Below are positions 26,466-38,713 of a DNA stretch of 64,000 nt, in pieces. Position 1 is the first letter of the stretch, and every line of letters starts with the position of its first letter. The stretch covers positions 1,550,001 through 1,614,000 of the forward strand of contig NZ_JBFRXN010000002.1 in NCBI RefSeq assembly GCF_040947875.1. The letters run 5' to 3'. The DNA comes from Pseudomonas sp. MYb118. Its GTDB lineage: Bacteria > Pseudomonadota > Gammaproteobacteria > Pseudomonadales > Pseudomonadaceae. The notes under the pieces are model-generated. The model saw nothing but the letters and a program-made list of their open reading frames with translations, had not been told where the DNA came from and did no database searches. The translations under genes were made by a program, and so were the position numbers.

Positions 26466-28442
26466 TCAACGAAACCGGTCGACCTCCGCACGCAGGTCCG
26501 ACGCCAGCTTCTCCAGCTCCTTGGCCGTGACGGCCAGGTTGGCCACCACTTCACGCTGTTCGCTGTTGGCCAGCGCGATGCTTTGCAGGTTGCTGCTGAG
26601 CAAGGTCGCCGTGCTGCTCTGCTCCTGGGTGGCGGTGGTGATGGCGGTGAATTGCTGACCGGCCGAGCGGCTCTGTTCGTCGATGCGCGCCAGCGCCGAG
26701 GCGACGTTGGCATTGCGCGACAGGCCTTCCTGCATCAGCACGTTGCCCTGCTCCATGGTGCTGATGGCGTTGCCGGTTTCCTGCTGGATGCTCTGGATCA
26801 TCCCGGAGATCTCGTCAGTCGCCTGGCGTGTACGGGAAGCGAGGTTGCGCACCTCGTCCGCCACCACGGCAAAACCGCGGCCCTGCTCGCCGGCACGTGC
26901 CGCTTCGATCGCGGCGTTCAGCGCCAGCAGGTTGGTCTGCTCGGCAATCGAGGTGATGGTGCCGACGATGCCGCCGATTTCCTGGGAACGCTGCCCCAGG
27001 GTGTTGATCACTACCGCTGTGCTGTTCAAGGCACCGGCAATCTGCTCCAGGGACGACGAGGCTTCGTCCATGGACGTACGGCCAATCTTGGTCTGCTGGG
27101 CGTTTTCCTGGGCCAGACGCTGGGTGTTGCCCATGTTGTCGGCAATGTTCAGCGAAGTGGCGCTGAACTCTTCCACGGCACCGGCCATGCTGGTGATTTC
27201 ACCCGACTGCTGCTCCATGCCTTCGTAAGCACCGCCGGACAGGCCCGACAACGCCTGCGCACGGCTGTTGACCTCTTGCGAGGCCTTGCGGATGTGCTCG
27301 ACCATGGTCGACAGCGCCTGGCTCATCTGGTTGAACGCACGGGCCAGTTGGCCGATCTCATCGTTGCTCGACACATTCAGGCGCACGCTCAGGTCACCAG
27401 CACCCAGGGCTTCGGCCTGACGCACCAGATCACCCAGCGGCGCAAGTTTGCTGCGCAGCAGCCAGACCGCAGAACCCACGGCGATCAGCATCGCCAACAG
27501 GCTGCCAATAGCCAGTTGAATGCCAACGCTCCAGGTCACCGCGCTGATTTCTTCCTTCGGCATGCTGGCGACGACCGACCATGGACCGTCTTCGAACGGT
27601 ACGGCGACGCTGTAGAAGTCTTCGGAAGCGTCGCTCCAGAAACCACCCTTACTTGGCGACTTCGCCAGGGTGGCGATGGCTGGGGCGGCCTTGTCCAGCG
27701 CCTGCACACCAGCAATCGGCACCAGCCAGTTGTTTTTCTCGTCGAGCAGCGCCAGCGAGCCGGTCTGGCCGATGCGGAAGCGCTTGAGGTTGGCGAACTG
27801 CGCGTTCTGCGCGTCGGTGTAGTCGAAACCGACATACAGCACCGCAATCACCTTGCCGGCGCTGTCGCGTACCGGGGTGTATTGCGACATGTAATAGCGT
27901 TCGAACAGCAGGGAACGGCCGACAAAGCTCTGCCCCGACATCAAGCGGGCATACGCCGGGTTCGCATGATCGAGGATGGTGCCAATGGCACGCGTGCCGT
28001 CCTGTTTGCTGACGTTGGTGCTGACGCGAATGAACTCTTCACCGCTGCGCACGAAGACCGTGGCTACGCCGGCGGTCATCTGCTTGAACTCGTCCACTTC
28101 CTTGAAGTTGTTGTTGAGCACTTCATTGCCCAGGTGCAGGCCCGGCGTCTGGGTACCCGCAACGTTGAACTGTTCGTCCGGGTGCACGCTCAGGCCACCT
28201 GCGAAGCGCTTTTCGAACAGGCCCGCCAGGCGTTGAGTGCTTTCACGCAGGGTGCCGTGGAAGGTCGTCAACTGATCGGCCAGCAAGCGAGCTTCGCTGG
28301 CCAGGTGTTCTTCGCGCGTGGCGAGGTTGGCAGTGTCCAGCGAACGCAGGGCGAATAAGGTACTACCGGTGATGACGATCGCCAGAATCACGGCTAGCGC
28401 AAGGCCAAGCTGTGAGGCGATTCGAGCACGAGGTTGAGACAT
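26466..28442 (-). CDS. Methyl-accepting chemotaxis protein with periplasmic Cache domain
   Basis: 658 residues. TM1 at ~10-32, periplasmic Cache_3-Cache_2-type sensor (~35-300, with [19 protein letters not shown] and the [18 protein letters not shown] strand), TM2 at ~305-330, HAMP (~330-385), then the long cytoplasmic signalling hairpin with the conserved tip [19 protein letters not shown]. It lacks the C-terminal CheR-tethering pentapeptide. Start at ATG 28442, with AGGAGC 6 nt upstream. The domain type binds small carboxylates or amino acids in characterised members; the ligand here is not readable. It has no operon partner; comM converges from the other side. I do not recall a chemoreceptor at this position in P. 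aeruginosa. Confidence 0.92.
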   Translation of the reverse strand: MSQPRARIASQLGLALAVILAIVITGSTLFALRSLDTANLATREEHLASEARLLADQLTTFHGTLRESTQRLAGLFEKRFAGGLSVHPDEQFNVAGTQTPGLHLGNEVLNNNFKEVDEFKQMTAGVATVFVRSGEEFIRVSTNVSKQDGTRAIGTILDHANPAYARLMSGQSFVGRSLLFERYYMSQYTPVRDSAGKVIAVLYVGFDYTDAQNAQFANLKRFRIGQTGSLALLDEKNNWLVPIAGVQALDKAAPAIATLAKSPSKGGFWSDASEDFYSVAVPFEDGPWSVVASMPKEEISAVTWSVGIQLAIGSLLAMLIAVGSAVWLLRSKLAPLGDLVRQAEALGAGDLSVRLNVSSNDEIGQLARAFNQMSQALSTMVEHIRKASQEVNSRAQALSGLSGGAYEGMEQQSGEITSMAGAVEEFSATSLNIADNMGNTQRLAQENAQQTKIGRTSMDEASSSLEQIAGALNSTAVVINTLGQRSQEIGGIVGTITSIAEQTNLLALNAAIEAARAGEQGRGFAVVADEVRNLASRTRQATDEISGMIQSIQQETGNAISTMEQGNVLMQEGLSRNANVASALARIDEQSRSAGQQFTAITTATQEQSSTATLLSSNLQSIALANSEQREVVANLAVTAKELEKLASDLRAEVDRFR

Positions 28443-28619
28443 GACTGCTCCTGGCCGGGCGCCTTCCTCCTTGATCGGCTGCCCAGCAATTTTTCTAATA
28501 ATGGGAATTGCGTGAAACATGCACGAGGGTTCCACAATGATACTTTCGGCCTAAAAACCTAATACTTGAGTGGTTATATCGGGTACCGCGCAGCGCTTTT
28601 GTAACAAAGCTCTAACGAT

Positions 28620-29540
28620 TCAGCGCAAACGTTCAACAGCCGGCAAATTCATGGCCTGCACCTCGCTTTGCAGAAAATCGCTGAGCCTGCGCAAACGTTC
28701 ACCTCCCGGACGGGTTTTCGGCCAGACGAGGTAGTAATTCTCACCGCTGGCGACGGCGGTCGGCCACGGCAAACTCAGTCTTCCCTGCGCCACATCCTCG
28801 GCGACCATCAGCAAATCGCCCATCGACACCCCGTACCCCCGCGCGGCAGCGATCATCCCCAGCTCCAGGGTATCGAACACCTGCCCGCCCTTGAGCGACA
28901 CCTGATCGGTCAGGCCCATGCGCTCCAGCCAACTGCGCCAGTCACGCCGGTCCGGCGTCGGGTGCAACAGCTCGGCATTGGCCAGGCGTGTGACATCCCA
29001 GGGCTGGTCGTTCAACAGACTCGGTGCGCCCACCGGGATCAGTTCCTCGGGGAACAACAGGCTGGCTTCCCAGTCCGGCGGAAAACGCCCATTGCTCAGA
29101 ATCACCGCACAATCGAAGGGCTCATGGTTGAAGTCCACCGAGTCGATGTCCATCCACGCGCTGGTCAGTTGCACTTCGTTGCCTGGCTGCAGGTGGCGGA
29201 AGCGGCTGAGCCGCGCCAGCAACCAACGCATGGTCAGGGTCGATGGGGCCTTCATGCGCAGGATGTCATCTTCGGCCTGCAAGGTATGGCAGGCACGCTC
29301 AAGGGCGGTGAAGCCTTCGCGAATGCCCGGCAGGATCAACCGCGCCGACTCGGTGAGTTGCAGATGACGCCCGCTGCGGTGAAACAACCGGCAGGCAAAA
29401 TGCTCCTCCAGCGTGCGAATGTGTCGACTGACTGCACTCTGGGTAATCGACAGCTCTTCAGCGGCTCGGGTGAATGAGCTGTGCCGCGCCGCCGCTTCGA
29501 ATGCGCGCAACGCGTAAAGAGGAGGTAGACGACGAGACAT
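28620..29540 (-). CDS. LysR-family transcriptional regulator (GcvA-like)
   Basis: 306 residues. N-terminal winged HTH with FTRAAEELSITQSAVSRHIR (~23-42), followed by the linker helix and a substrate-binding domain of two Rossmann-like lobes. The opening RRLPPLYALRAFEAAARH is typical of the GcvA/AmpR-like subgroup. It is divergent from a MATE pump gene 153 bp away, and LysR proteins commonly control divergent neighbours, so the pump is the first candidate target. From memory it corresponds to PA5293 in synteny. Inducer unknown. Confidence 0.92.
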   Translation of the reverse strand: MSRRLPPLYALRAFEAAARHSSFTRAAEELSITQSAVSRHIRTLEEHFACRLFHRSGRHLQLTESARLILPGIREGFTALERACHTLQAEDDILRMKAPSTLTMRWLLARLSRFRHLQPGNEVQLTSAWMDIDSVDFNHEPFDCAVILSNGRFPPDWEASLLFPEELIPVGAPSLLNDQPWDVTRLANAELLHPTPDRRDWRSWLERMGLTDQVSLKGGQVFDTLELGMIAAARGYGVSMGDLLMVAEDVAQGRLSLPWPTAVASGENYYLVWPKTRPGGERLRRLSDFLQSEVQAMNLPAVERLR

Positions 29541-29693
29541 TCAGAAAGCTCCTATGACGAAACAGGTTCAAGGTATCAGAAAGATCTCCATGATGAGTTT
29601 TAATCATGTAACCCATCCTTTTTATCCCTTTGTGCAAACCCCGCAGAGCGCCGAGAATCGACACTTTCCTGTAAACCTTGACTAACGGGCCTG

Positions 29694-31097
29694 ATGATAA
29701 TGAAACATCCAGTGCGTTCAGAACTCTGGGCCATCCTGCGGCTGGCCGGGCCGCTGATTGCCTCGCAGTTGGCGCACATGCTGATGGTGCTCACCGACAC
29801 CCTGATGATGGCGCGTATCAGCCCCGAGGCATTGGCCGGCGGCGGGCTCGGCGCAGCGAGCTACTCATTTGTTTCGATTTTCTGCATCGGCGTGATTGCC
29901 GCGGTGGGCACGCTGGTGGCGATCCGTCACGGCGCTGGCGACATCGCAGGGGCGGCGCGGCTGACCCAGGCGGGTCTGTGGCTGGCGTGGCTGATGGCGC
30001 TGGTGGCCGGCTTGCTGTTGTGGAATCTCAAACCGGTCTTGCTGTTGTTCGGCCAGACCGAGACCAACGTGGAGTCAGCCGGGCAGTTCCTGCTGATCCT
30101 GCCGTTCGCCCTGCCCGGCTACCTGAGCTTCATGGCCCTGCGCGGGTTCACCAGCGCCATTGGCCGGGCGACACCGGTGATGGTCATCAGCCTGGCCGGC
30201 ACCGTGGCCAACTTCGTACTCAACTACGCGTTGATCACCGGCATGTTCGGCCTGCCCAAACTGGGCCTGGTGGGCATCGGCCTGGTTACGGCGATTGTCG
30301 CCAACCTCATGGCCCTGGCGCTGGCCTGGCACATTCGCCGGCATCCGGCGTACGACGCCTACCCGTTGCTCCCGGGGCTGTCGCGTCCGAACCGGCAGTA
30401 CCTCAAGGAGATGTGGCGCCTGGGCCTGCCGATTGGCGGCACCTATGCCGTGGAAGTCGGGCTGTTCGCCTTCGCGGCGCTGTGCATGGGCACCATGGGC
30501 AGCACGCAACTGGGCGCGCACCAGATCGCCCTGCAGATCGTTTCGGTGGCGTTCATGGTGCCCGCAGGCATGTCCTACGCGATCACCATGCGCATCGGCC
30601 AGCACTACGGCGCCGGGCAATTGCAGGACGCGCGGATGTCCGGGCGGGTCGGTATCACCTTCGGGGCGGTGGCGATGCTGTGCTTCGCCATGGTGTTCTG
30701 GCTGCTGCCGAATCAGTTGATCGGCCTGTTCCTGGACCACAACGACCCGGCCTTCCGCCCGGTGATCGAGATGGCGGTGAGCCTGCTGGCCGTGGCCGCC
30801 TGGTTCGAGCTGTTCGACGGCACGCAAACCATCGCCATGGGCTGCATTCGCGGGCTCAAGGACGCCAAGACCACCTTCCTGGTCGGGCTGGGTTGCTACT
30901 GGCTGATTGGCGCACCCTCCGCGTGGTGGATGGCCTTCCACCTGAACTGGGGGCCGACGGGCGTCTGGTGGGGCCTGGCCCTCGGCCTGGCGTGCGCGGC
31001 GGTGAGTTTGACGCTGGCGTTCGAGTGGAAGATGGAGGGGATGATTCGGCGGGAGTCGGCGTCCACAGACGGCTTTGCGAACGCTCAGACTGAGTGA
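29694..31097 (+). CDS. MATE-family multidrug efflux transporter (NorM-like)
   Basis: 467 residues with twelve membrane segments in two homologous halves, each beginning with the MATE pattern (LAGPLIASQLAHMLMVLTDT in half one, RLGLPIGGTYAVEVGLFAF in half two). Exports cationic drugs and dyes using Na+ or H+ gradient in characterised NorM/PmpM proteins. Conserved acidic residues in TM1 (Asp of LTDTLMMAR) are present. Two close start codons (29694, 29700) cannot be separated. Synteny places it at PA5294. A REPIN follows the stop. Confidence 0.93.
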   Translation: MIMKHPVRSELWAILRLAGPLIASQLAHMLMVLTDTLMMARISPEALAGGGLGAASYSFVSIFCIGVIAAVGTLVAIRHGAGDIAGAARLTQAGLWLAWLMALVAGLLLWNLKPVLLLFGQTETNVESAGQFLLILPFALPGYLSFMALRGFTSAIGRATPVMVISLAGTVANFVLNYALITGMFGLPKLGLVGIGLVTAIVANLMALALAWHIRRHPAYDAYPLLPGLSRPNRQYLKEMWRLGLPIGGTYAVEVGLFAFAALCMGTMGSTQLGAHQIALQIVSVAFMVPAGMSYAITMRIGQHYGAGQLQDARMSGRVGITFGAVAMLCFAMVFWLLPNQLIGLFLDHNDPAFRPVIEMAVSLLAVAAWFELFDGTQTIAMGCIRGLKDAKTTFLVGLGCYWLIGAPSAWWMAFHLNWGPTGVWWGLALGLACAAVSLTLAFEWKMEGMIRRESASTDGFANAQTE

Positions 31098-31118
31098 GAT
31101 TTACCGCTGGAAAAACGA

Positions 31119-31218
31119 CTGTGGGAGCGAGCCTGCTCGCGATGTTCTATCAGTGACATTACCGTCGACTGACACTCCATCGCGAGCAGGTCGAATCGTC
31201 GCACCGTCGCTCCCACAG
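31119..31218. repeat. REPIN with one lengthened arm
   Basis: Left arm is the standard CTGTGGGAGCGAGCCTGC. The right arm has TCGAATCGTCGCACCG between GCGAGCAGG and TCGCTCCCACAG, about 15 bp more than the other arms in this window. This is either an insertion or a distinct REP subtype. Confidence 0.8.
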
Positions 31219-31247
31219 TTTGATATTCAAGCCCAGTTACAGCCTGC

Positions 31248-32921
31248 CTAGCCGACGATTTCCAACACCGGCTGCTGGCTGCTGCCAAAGCTCAGGTATT
31301 CCACCAGCTCCGCCAGCGGCAGCGGCTTGCTGATCAGGTAGCCCTGCACCTGATCGCAGCCAAAGCCGCGCAACAAGTCCAGTTGCTCTTCGGTTTCCAC
31401 GCCCTCGGCGACCACTTCCAGATTGAGGTTGTGCGCCAGGTTGATCATGGCGTGGACCAGCTTGCGGTTCTCTTCGCGTGATTCCATGCCGCCGACAAAG
31501 CTCTTGTCGACCTTCAGCAAGGCGATCGGCAGGCTGTTGAGGTGCACGAAGGACGAGAAGCCGGTGCCGAAGTCGTCGAGGGAGAAACGCACGCCCAGGC
31601 GCCCGAGGGCGTCCATGGTCTGTTGCACCAGGTCGCTGCGGCGCATGACGGCGGTTTCGGTCAGTTCGAATTCCAGCCATTGCGCCTCGACGCCCCGTTC
31701 GGCGATCAGCCGGCTCAGGGTCGACAGCAACTGGCTGTCCTGGAACTGGCGGAACGACAGGTTGATCGCCATGTGCAGCGCCGGCAGGCCACGTTCGCGC
31801 AGCACCTGCATGTCGCGCAACGCGCGGGAGATCACCCAGTAACCCAGCGGCACGATTAAGCCGCTCTGCTCGGCCAGCGGCACGAATTCGCTCGGTGGTA
31901 GCAAGCCGCGTTCGGCGTGGCGCCAGCGCACCAGGGCTTCGAGGCCGACGATCTGGCCGTCTTCCAGGTTCAGGCGTGGCTGGTAATGCAGTTCCAGCTC
32001 ATCGCGGCGCAACGCCCGGCGCAGCTCGCTTTCGAGGTCAGCCATGCTGCGGGCATTGCGGTTGATGCGTTCGTTGAAGATGTGGAAGGTGCAGCCCTGG
32101 GTGCTCTTGGCCTGCTGCATGGCGATGTGCGCGTGCCACATCAGCGGGTCGGCGCCGGCCTGGGCACGGGCGTGGGCGATGCCCAGGCTGGAGCCGATGA
32201 GCAGGCTTTCGCCGTCGACCCAGTAGGGTTCGGCCAGGGCTTCGGTGATGCGTTCAGCCATCCATTCGGCGCGTTGTGGCGCACGGCGGGTGTCGATCAG
32301 CAGGGCGAATTCGTCGCTGCCCAGGCGCGCCAGTTGATCACCGGCTTCGAGCTGGCTTTTCAGGCGTGCGACCACTTGCAGGATCAGCCGGTCGCCGGCC
32401 TGGTGGCCAAGGGCGTCGTTGGCATGGCGGAAGTTGTCGAGGTCCAGGTGCCCCAGGGCCACGCCCCGCCCTTCGTTTTCCGCGAGCCGCGCGGCCAGCA
32501 GGGTCTGGAAGCCCTGGCGGTTGGCGATGCCGGTCAAGGGATCCTGTTCCGCCAGGCGTTGCAGGGTGTGCTCCAGCAAACCACGCTCGCGCACGTGGCG
32601 CAGGCAGCGGCGCAGCATGCCCGCATCAAGATGATCGCGTACCAACCAGTCGCTCACGCCATCGGGCGGCAGTTGCGGCTCCTGTTCGAGCAGCAACACC
32701 GTCGGCAGATTGCACCGGCCCGGCGCCGGTTGAAGCGCCGGGACCGTCAACAACACCGCGCTGCGGTTGTCGTCGAACAGAGTGCTGACCGATTCCCAGC
32801 TCGGAGCGCTGATGAGCACGGCCGAGCTCCCCATCGGAGCCAGACACTCGCGCAACAACGCTGCCCACGCTGGCTCTTCAGCCAGTAGCAGCAAACGCAA
32901 GGGTTCGACAGGCGTAGACAA
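31248..32921 (-). CDS. Cyclic-di-GMP phosphodiesterase with degenerate receiver, GGDEF and EAL domains (ProE-like)
   Basis: 557 residues. Domain order: a divergent receiver-like N-terminus (~1-115, no clear phospho-Asp pocket), GGDEF (~130-290) with the signature as RLGSDEF, and EAL (~300-555). EAL catalytic residues are in place: VGLEALVRW, Asn of INLSFRQF, Glu of FELTET, DDFGTG, Lys of LKVDKSF and VAEGVET. It therefore most likely hydrolyses c-di-GMP, while the altered GGDEF (Ser for the second Gly) is probably regulatory. It corresponds by synteny to PA5295, which I remember as ProE, a phosphodiesterase that lowers exopolysaccharide output. Stands alone, convergent with the MATE gene. Confidence 0.9.
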   Translation of the reverse strand: MSTPVEPLRLLLLAEEPAWAALLRECLAPMGSSAVLISAPSWESVSTLFDDNRSAVLLTVPALQPAPGRCNLPTVLLLEQEPQLPPDGVSDWLVRDHLDAGMLRRCLRHVRERGLLEHTLQRLAEQDPLTGIANRQGFQTLLAARLAENEGRGVALGHLDLDNFRHANDALGHQAGDRLILQVVARLKSQLEAGDQLARLGSDEFALLIDTRRAPQRAEWMAERITEALAEPYWVDGESLLIGSSLGIAHARAQAGADPLMWHAHIAMQQAKSTQGCTFHIFNERINRNARSMADLESELRRALRRDELELHYQPRLNLEDGQIVGLEALVRWRHAERGLLPPSEFVPLAEQSGLIVPLGYWVISRALRDMQVLRERGLPALHMAINLSFRQFQDSQLLSTLSRLIAERGVEAQWLEFELTETAVMRRSDLVQQTMDALGRLGVRFSLDDFGTGFSSFVHLNSLPIALLKVDKSFVGGMESREENRKLVHAMINLAHNLNLEVVAEGVETEEQLDLLRGFGCDQVQGYLISKPLPLAELVEYLSFGSSQQPVLEIVG

Positions 32922-33186
32922 GCTTGCTCCCTAGACTCTGCAATGATGTAGGCGGCTGGCATTATGCCGTGCTGACAACCAATGACCAAACGACATCAGT
33001 TATCAAACGGGATCCTTGTATCCGGAATTACGTACATTAGACGTAAATTCCTTGCGCATCCTGCGTGAAAGTAACAAAACCGGCAAATATGAATCGCGTG
33101 TTACGTCACAAGTCGGAGAGAGCAGCACAAATCTGTGAGCCTGTTAAAATGCCGGCCCATTTCGTGACTGACCCCTGAATCGACCT

Positions 33187-35825
<2,639 letters not shown>

Positions 35826-35850
35826 CACTGCCGAACGGCAAGTCTTGCCC

Positions 35851-35942
35851 CTGTGGGAGCGAGCCTGCTCGCGATAGCGGACTGTCAGCCAACATCAGTG
35901 TTGAATGACAGGACCTCATCGCGAGCAGGCTCGCTCCCACAG
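35851..35942. repeat. REPIN
   Basis: CTGTGGGAGCGAGCCTGCTC and its inverse flank a ~40-bp loop between xpt and the acetyl-CoA hydrolase gene, which converge here. It may act as a transcription barrier. Confidence 0.9.
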
Positions 35943-35962
35943 TTGATTTTGCAGGTTGTCTG

Positions 35963-37885
35963 CTATCGGGCGGTGGCCTTAAGGCCCGTGAGCAACAGCC
36001 GCTGGAACAGCTCCTCTTTCAGCCCATCGGGCTGGGTCAGTTGCATCCTCTCCAGGTGCTCCGCAAACTCTTCCGGCGCAGGCGCATCCAGCGCCGCCTT
36101 GCCCAACTCCAGCACCTCACTGAGCTTGAACTTGCTCTTCAACCAGTTCAGCGCCCGCAACAGGTCGCGCTCCTGCGCGGTGAAATCACAACCCAGCGGG
36201 TACTCCGGGAACAGCTGAGGATGGCGCGCCGCGATCGCCTGCAAGCGCTCCGGGGTGTTGTCGGCAAACCGCGGGTCGATGGCAAACGTCTTCGGCAATT
36301 TGCCTGCGTTCTTTGCCTGCTCGATCAGCCTTGGCTGGAAGCGCGAATCGCTGATGTTCAACAGCGCCTCGATCACCGCCGCATCGGTCTGGCCACGCAG
36401 GTCGGCGATGCCGTACTCGGTGACCACGATGTCGCGCAGGTGCCTAGGGATCGTGCAATGGCCGTACTCCCAGACGATGTTGGAACTGACCTCGCCCCCC
36501 GACTCGCGCCAGCTGCGCAGCAGCAGGATCGAGCGCGCGCCTTCCAGGGCGTGGCCCTGGGCGACGAAGTTGTATTGCCCGCCGACACCGCTGAGCACTC
36601 GCCCGTCCTCGAGCTGATCGGCCACGCCGGCGCCGAGCAGGGTCATGGTGAACACGGTGTTGATGAACCGCGCATCGAGGCGCTGCAAGCGCTTGAGCTC
36701 TTCCTGGCCATACAGCTCGTTGATGTAGCTGATGCGGGTCATGTTGAATTCGAGGCGCTTGCTCTGGGGCAACTCGCGCAGGCGCTCGTAGAAACTGCGC
36801 GGGCCGAGGAAAAAGCCGCCATGCACCGAGATGCCATCGGTTTGCGCCGCTTCGTCGAGGGTGCCGGCATTCGCCTGTTGCTGGGTCGGCACGTCCGGGT
36901 AGACTTTGCGCCGAATGATGCCGGCCTCGGCCAGCACCAGCAGGCCGTTGACGAACATTTCGCTGCAGCCGTACAGGCCCTGGGCGAACGGTTCGAGGCC
37001 GCCTTCGCGCTTGATCAGTTGCGCCCACTGGCTGAGATTCACATCGCCCAGTAGCGCCTTGTAGCCGTCGTTATCCGCCTGGCGGGCGAGCAACGCGGCG
37101 GTCAGCGCGTCGCCCATGGCACCGATACCGATCTGCAGGGTGCCGCCATCACGTACCAGGGTACTGGCATGCAGGCCGATGAAATGATCCTGGAAACCCA
37201 CGGGCATGTTGGGCGTGGAGAACAGCGTGGTGCTGTCCTTCTCGTCGATCAGCAGGTCGAAGGTATCCATGCCGACCTCTGCGTCGCCCGGCATGTAGGG
37301 CAAGTCATTGTGCACCTGGCCCACCAGCAGGACGGTCTCCCCCGCCGCCCGGCGCCTGGCGATCATCGGCAACAGATCGAGGGTGATGTCCGGGTTGCAG
37401 CTCAGGCTCAGGCGATCCGGGTGGTCGCCGTGGCTGGCGACCATCTGCGCCACCAGGTTGAGGCCGGCGGCATTGATGTCCCGCGCGGCATGGCTGTAGT
37501 TGCTGCTGACGTAGTCCTGCTGGGCCGTCTCGCTGTGCAACAGGCTGCCGGGCTGCATGAAGAACTGCTGGATGTGGATGTTGGCCGGCAGGTTGTTCTG
37601 GCGCAGGGCGGCGAGGAATTCCAGTTCCGGATAGTCACCGAACACCCGCTCGACAAAGGGCTCGAGGAAGCGTTTCTGCAAACCATCGCCCAACGCCGGC
37701 CGGCCCAGGCAGAGCGCGGTATAGACCGTCAGCTGCCGCTCGGGCAACTGCGCCACGCGCCGGAACAAGGCGTTGACGAACGGGTTGGGCTTGCCCAGCC
37801 CCAACGGCAGACCCATGTGGATATGCGCTGGCAACCGCGCCAACACCTCATCGACCGCTTGCTCGATAGAACACAGCTGCACCAT
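35963..37885 (-). CDS. Acetyl-CoA hydrolase/transferase family protein
   Basis: 640 residues, at the long end for the acetyl-CoA hydrolase/transferase family. CoA-transferase-type fold; C-terminal domain with GVGGQYNFVAQGHALEGARS and VVTEYGIADLRGQTDAAV, the conserved blocks that carry the glycine-rich oxyanion loop. The usual catalytic Glu in the preceding IGAMGDAL/LHASTLV region could not be assigned with certainty. Likely moves CoA between short acyl groups such as acetate, succinate or propionate. Start at ATG 37885, with GGGAGG 7 nt upstream; earlier codons fall in a REPIN. Matches the hypothetical gene position PA5299 or a neighbour. Confidence 0.85.
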   Translation of the reverse strand: MVQLCSIEQAVDEVLARLPAHIHMGLPLGLGKPNPFVNALFRRVAQLPERQLTVYTALCLGRPALGDGLQKRFLEPFVERVFGDYPELEFLAALRQNNLPANIHIQQFFMQPGSLLHSETAQQDYVSSNYSHAARDINAAGLNLVAQMVASHGDHPDRLSLSCNPDITLDLLPMIARRRAAGETVLLVGQVHNDLPYMPGDAEVGMDTFDLLIDEKDSTTLFSTPNMPVGFQDHFIGLHASTLVRDGGTLQIGIGAMGDALTAALLARQADNDGYKALLGDVNLSQWAQLIKREGGLEPFAQGLYGCSEMFVNGLLVLAEAGIIRRKVYPDVPTQQQANAGTLDEAAQTDGISVHGGFFLGPRSFYERLRELPQSKRLEFNMTRISYINELYGQEELKRLQRLDARFINTVFTMTLLGAGVADQLEDGRVLSGVGGQYNFVAQGHALEGARSILLLRSWRESGGEVSSNIVWEYGHCTIPRHLRDIVVTEYGIADLRGQTDAAVIEALLNISDSRFQPRLIEQAKNAGKLPKTFAIDPRFADNTPERLQAIAARHPQLFPEYPLGCDFTAQERDLLRALNWLKSKFKLSEVLELGKAALDAPAPEEFAEHLERMQLTQPDGLKEELFQRLLLTGLKATAR

Positions 37886-37960
37886 CTGATCCTCCCTTGG
37901 CGTTTGGGGTTGGACCGAGATTGACGGGTGTTTGCTGCATTGAACAGTGTTGAATTGTCC

Positions 37961-38055
37961 CCTGTAGGAGCGAGCTTGCTCGCGATTGCGATTCAACACC
38001 CAACAATGATGCCGGCTGATACACCGCTATCGCGAGCAAGCTCGCTCCTACAGGG
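37961..38055. repeat. REPIN
   Basis: CCTGTAGGAGCGAGCTTGCT and its inverse around a central spacer, upstream of the acetyl-CoA hydrolase gene and downstream of the cytochrome terminator. Confidence 0.9.
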
Positions 38056-38077
38056 GGGCGATAAACCTTGCGGGCAC

Positions 38078-38105
38078 AAAAAAGCCGCTCGAAAGCGGCT
38101 TTTTT
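38078..38105 (-). terminator. Terminator of the cytochrome c5 gene
   Basis: Stem AAAAAAGCCGCT / AGCGGCTTTTTT with a 4-nt loop, 14 bp after the cytochrome stop. It has T-tracts on both strands, so it may work in both directions. Confidence 0.9.
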
Positions 38106-38118
38106 TGGCGTGAAGCGA

Positions 38119-38544
38119 TTACTTCAGGCCAGACATCTTCTGGATGGCGCCTTTGAGCTCGTCATCGGTGCAGTCAGCGCAGGTGCCTTTTGGTGGCATG
38201 GCGTTGATGCCGGTGATGGCTTTGGCCAGGATGCCGTCGAGGCCGCCCTGGTGGTCAGCGCGCTCTTTCCAGGCAGCGGCATCGCCGATTTTAGGCGCGC
38301 CCAGCAGGCCGGTACCGTGGCAAGCGTTGCAGTGTTTGGCAATCACGTCGTCCGGAGACTTCGCGCCGCCACCGCCAGCAGAGGCGGCCACTTCCATGCC
38401 CTTGCACTCCTGACCGGTCACACAGACCTGGCCAACAGGCTCGATGCGTTTTGCGATGTCGTCATTGGTCGCAGCTTGAGCGCTGGCAGCCCATAGGGCC
38501 AATACGGTTGCTGGTACAGCCAGCATTTTCATAATTAGGTTCAC
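38119..38544 (-). CDS. Cytochrome c5 family protein
   Basis: About 141 residues. A signal peptide (KMLAVPATVLALWAASAQAA) directs it to the periplasm. One haem site, CNACH (HCNACHGTGLLGAPKIGD), an axial Met in INAMPPKG, and two extra Cys pairs (CVTGQEC and CADC) that form the c5-type disulfide. GTG 38544, with GAGGGTG upstream, is favoured; ATG 38532 is an alternative with the same signal peptide. Acts as a small electron carrier to terminal oxidases. Corresponds to the c5 cytochrome PA5300 (cycB). Confidence 0.92.
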   Translation of the reverse strand: MNLIMKMLAVPATVLALWAASAQAATNDDIAKRIEPVGQVCVTGQECKGMEVAASAGGGGAKSPDDVIAKHCNACHGTGLLGAPKIGDAAAWKERADHQGGLDGILAKAITGINAMPPKGTCADCTDDELKGAIQKMSGLK

Positions 38545-38713
38545 GCGTTCACCCTCATGGTGGCTAGTCACGCCTACGGCCACGGTTCGCAGGCGGGCGC
38601 AAGTATAACGGTTAGCCCGTCGCTCTGAAACAACCCCAAAGTCGAAGGGGTCTTGTTGCGCCACGGAAAAACCCTTTGGGTGCCGCTGCCATGCTGGCAG
38701 GACGCCTCTTCTC

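Noticed and set aside
26370..28358. 662-codon plus-strand frame opposite the chemoreceptor gene
   Set aside because: High-GC shadow of the MCP gene on the other strand; composition (His/Gln/Arg-rich) shows no domain.
29678..31093. 471-codon plus-strand frame in the MATE region
   Set aside because: Alternative frame of the MATE gene with Gly/Arg/His-rich composition; only the frame from 29694 has twelve membrane segments.
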